From NCBI GenBank assembly GCA_002005505.1, contig KV908547.1, forward strand, positions 82,501 through 117,500: a stretch of 35,000 bases of DNA, written 5' to 3'. The translations under genes and the position numbers were made by a program. The notes beneath the pieces were generated by a model. That model was given only the letters and a program-made list of their open reading frames with translations. It did not search any database and was not told the DNA's origin. Below are positions 34,955-35,000 of the stretch, piece by piece (position 1 is the first letter of the stretch; the number at the start of each line of letters is the position of its first letter). This DNA comes from Botryococcus braunii. Taxonomy: Eukaryota; Chlorophyta; Trebouxiophyceae.

Positions 34955-35000
34955 CAACGTAGTAAATTTCTACATGTTAGAATTCCAAATCTTACTTCAG

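Overview
The window is nuclear DNA of a plant-lineage eukaryote. Its genes are split by many introns with GT-AG borders, the proteins match plant families, and the microsatellite load is very heavy. I infer a streptophyte (charophyte-like) alga or early land plant. The strongest clue is a CDC26 gene lying just upstream of TTM3 on the same strand, an arrangement known in plants. The species cannot be fixed from the sequence.

Layout. (1) 40-4288, plus strand: the last five exons of a plant-type formamidase; its 5' part lies outside the window. (2) 4289-7631: no recognisable gene; several families of short direct and inverted repeats. (3) 7632-17574, minus strand: a nine-exon gene for protein arginine methyltransferase 5 (PRMT5), rebuilt exon by exon. 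Its introns hold almost all the long GA/CT and GT/CA tracts plus several private minisatellites. Exon 8 carries two one-base gaps that break the catalytic domain. (4) 17575-19393, plus strand: head-to-head with PRMT5, an unnamed gene whose 5' part is a tandem array of 186-bp units. Each junction of units creates a 111-bp exon flanked by a 74-75 bp intron, and the last exon encodes a domain resembling the copia-type protease/beta-barrel region. (5) 19394-21923: no recognisable gene. (6) 26869-21924, minus strand: CDC26 (APC/C subunit) followed by TTM3 (triphosphate tunnel metalloenzyme). (7) 27885-34949, minus strand: a young Ty1/copia LTR retrotransposon with near-identical LTRs, a 5-bp target duplication, a gag-protease frame, an integrase-RT-RNase H frame broken by one stop, and a primer site matching the anticodon arm of initiator tRNA-Met.

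Formamidase, PRMT5, CDC26 and TTM3 are unrelated housekeeping functions (amide hydrolysis, arginine methylation, cell-cycle ubiquitination, phosphate chemistry). The features most worth a second look are the exon-array gene, the frame breaks in PRMT5, the CDC26-TTM3 pair, and the half-tRNA primer site whose complement sits in the adjoining LTR end.
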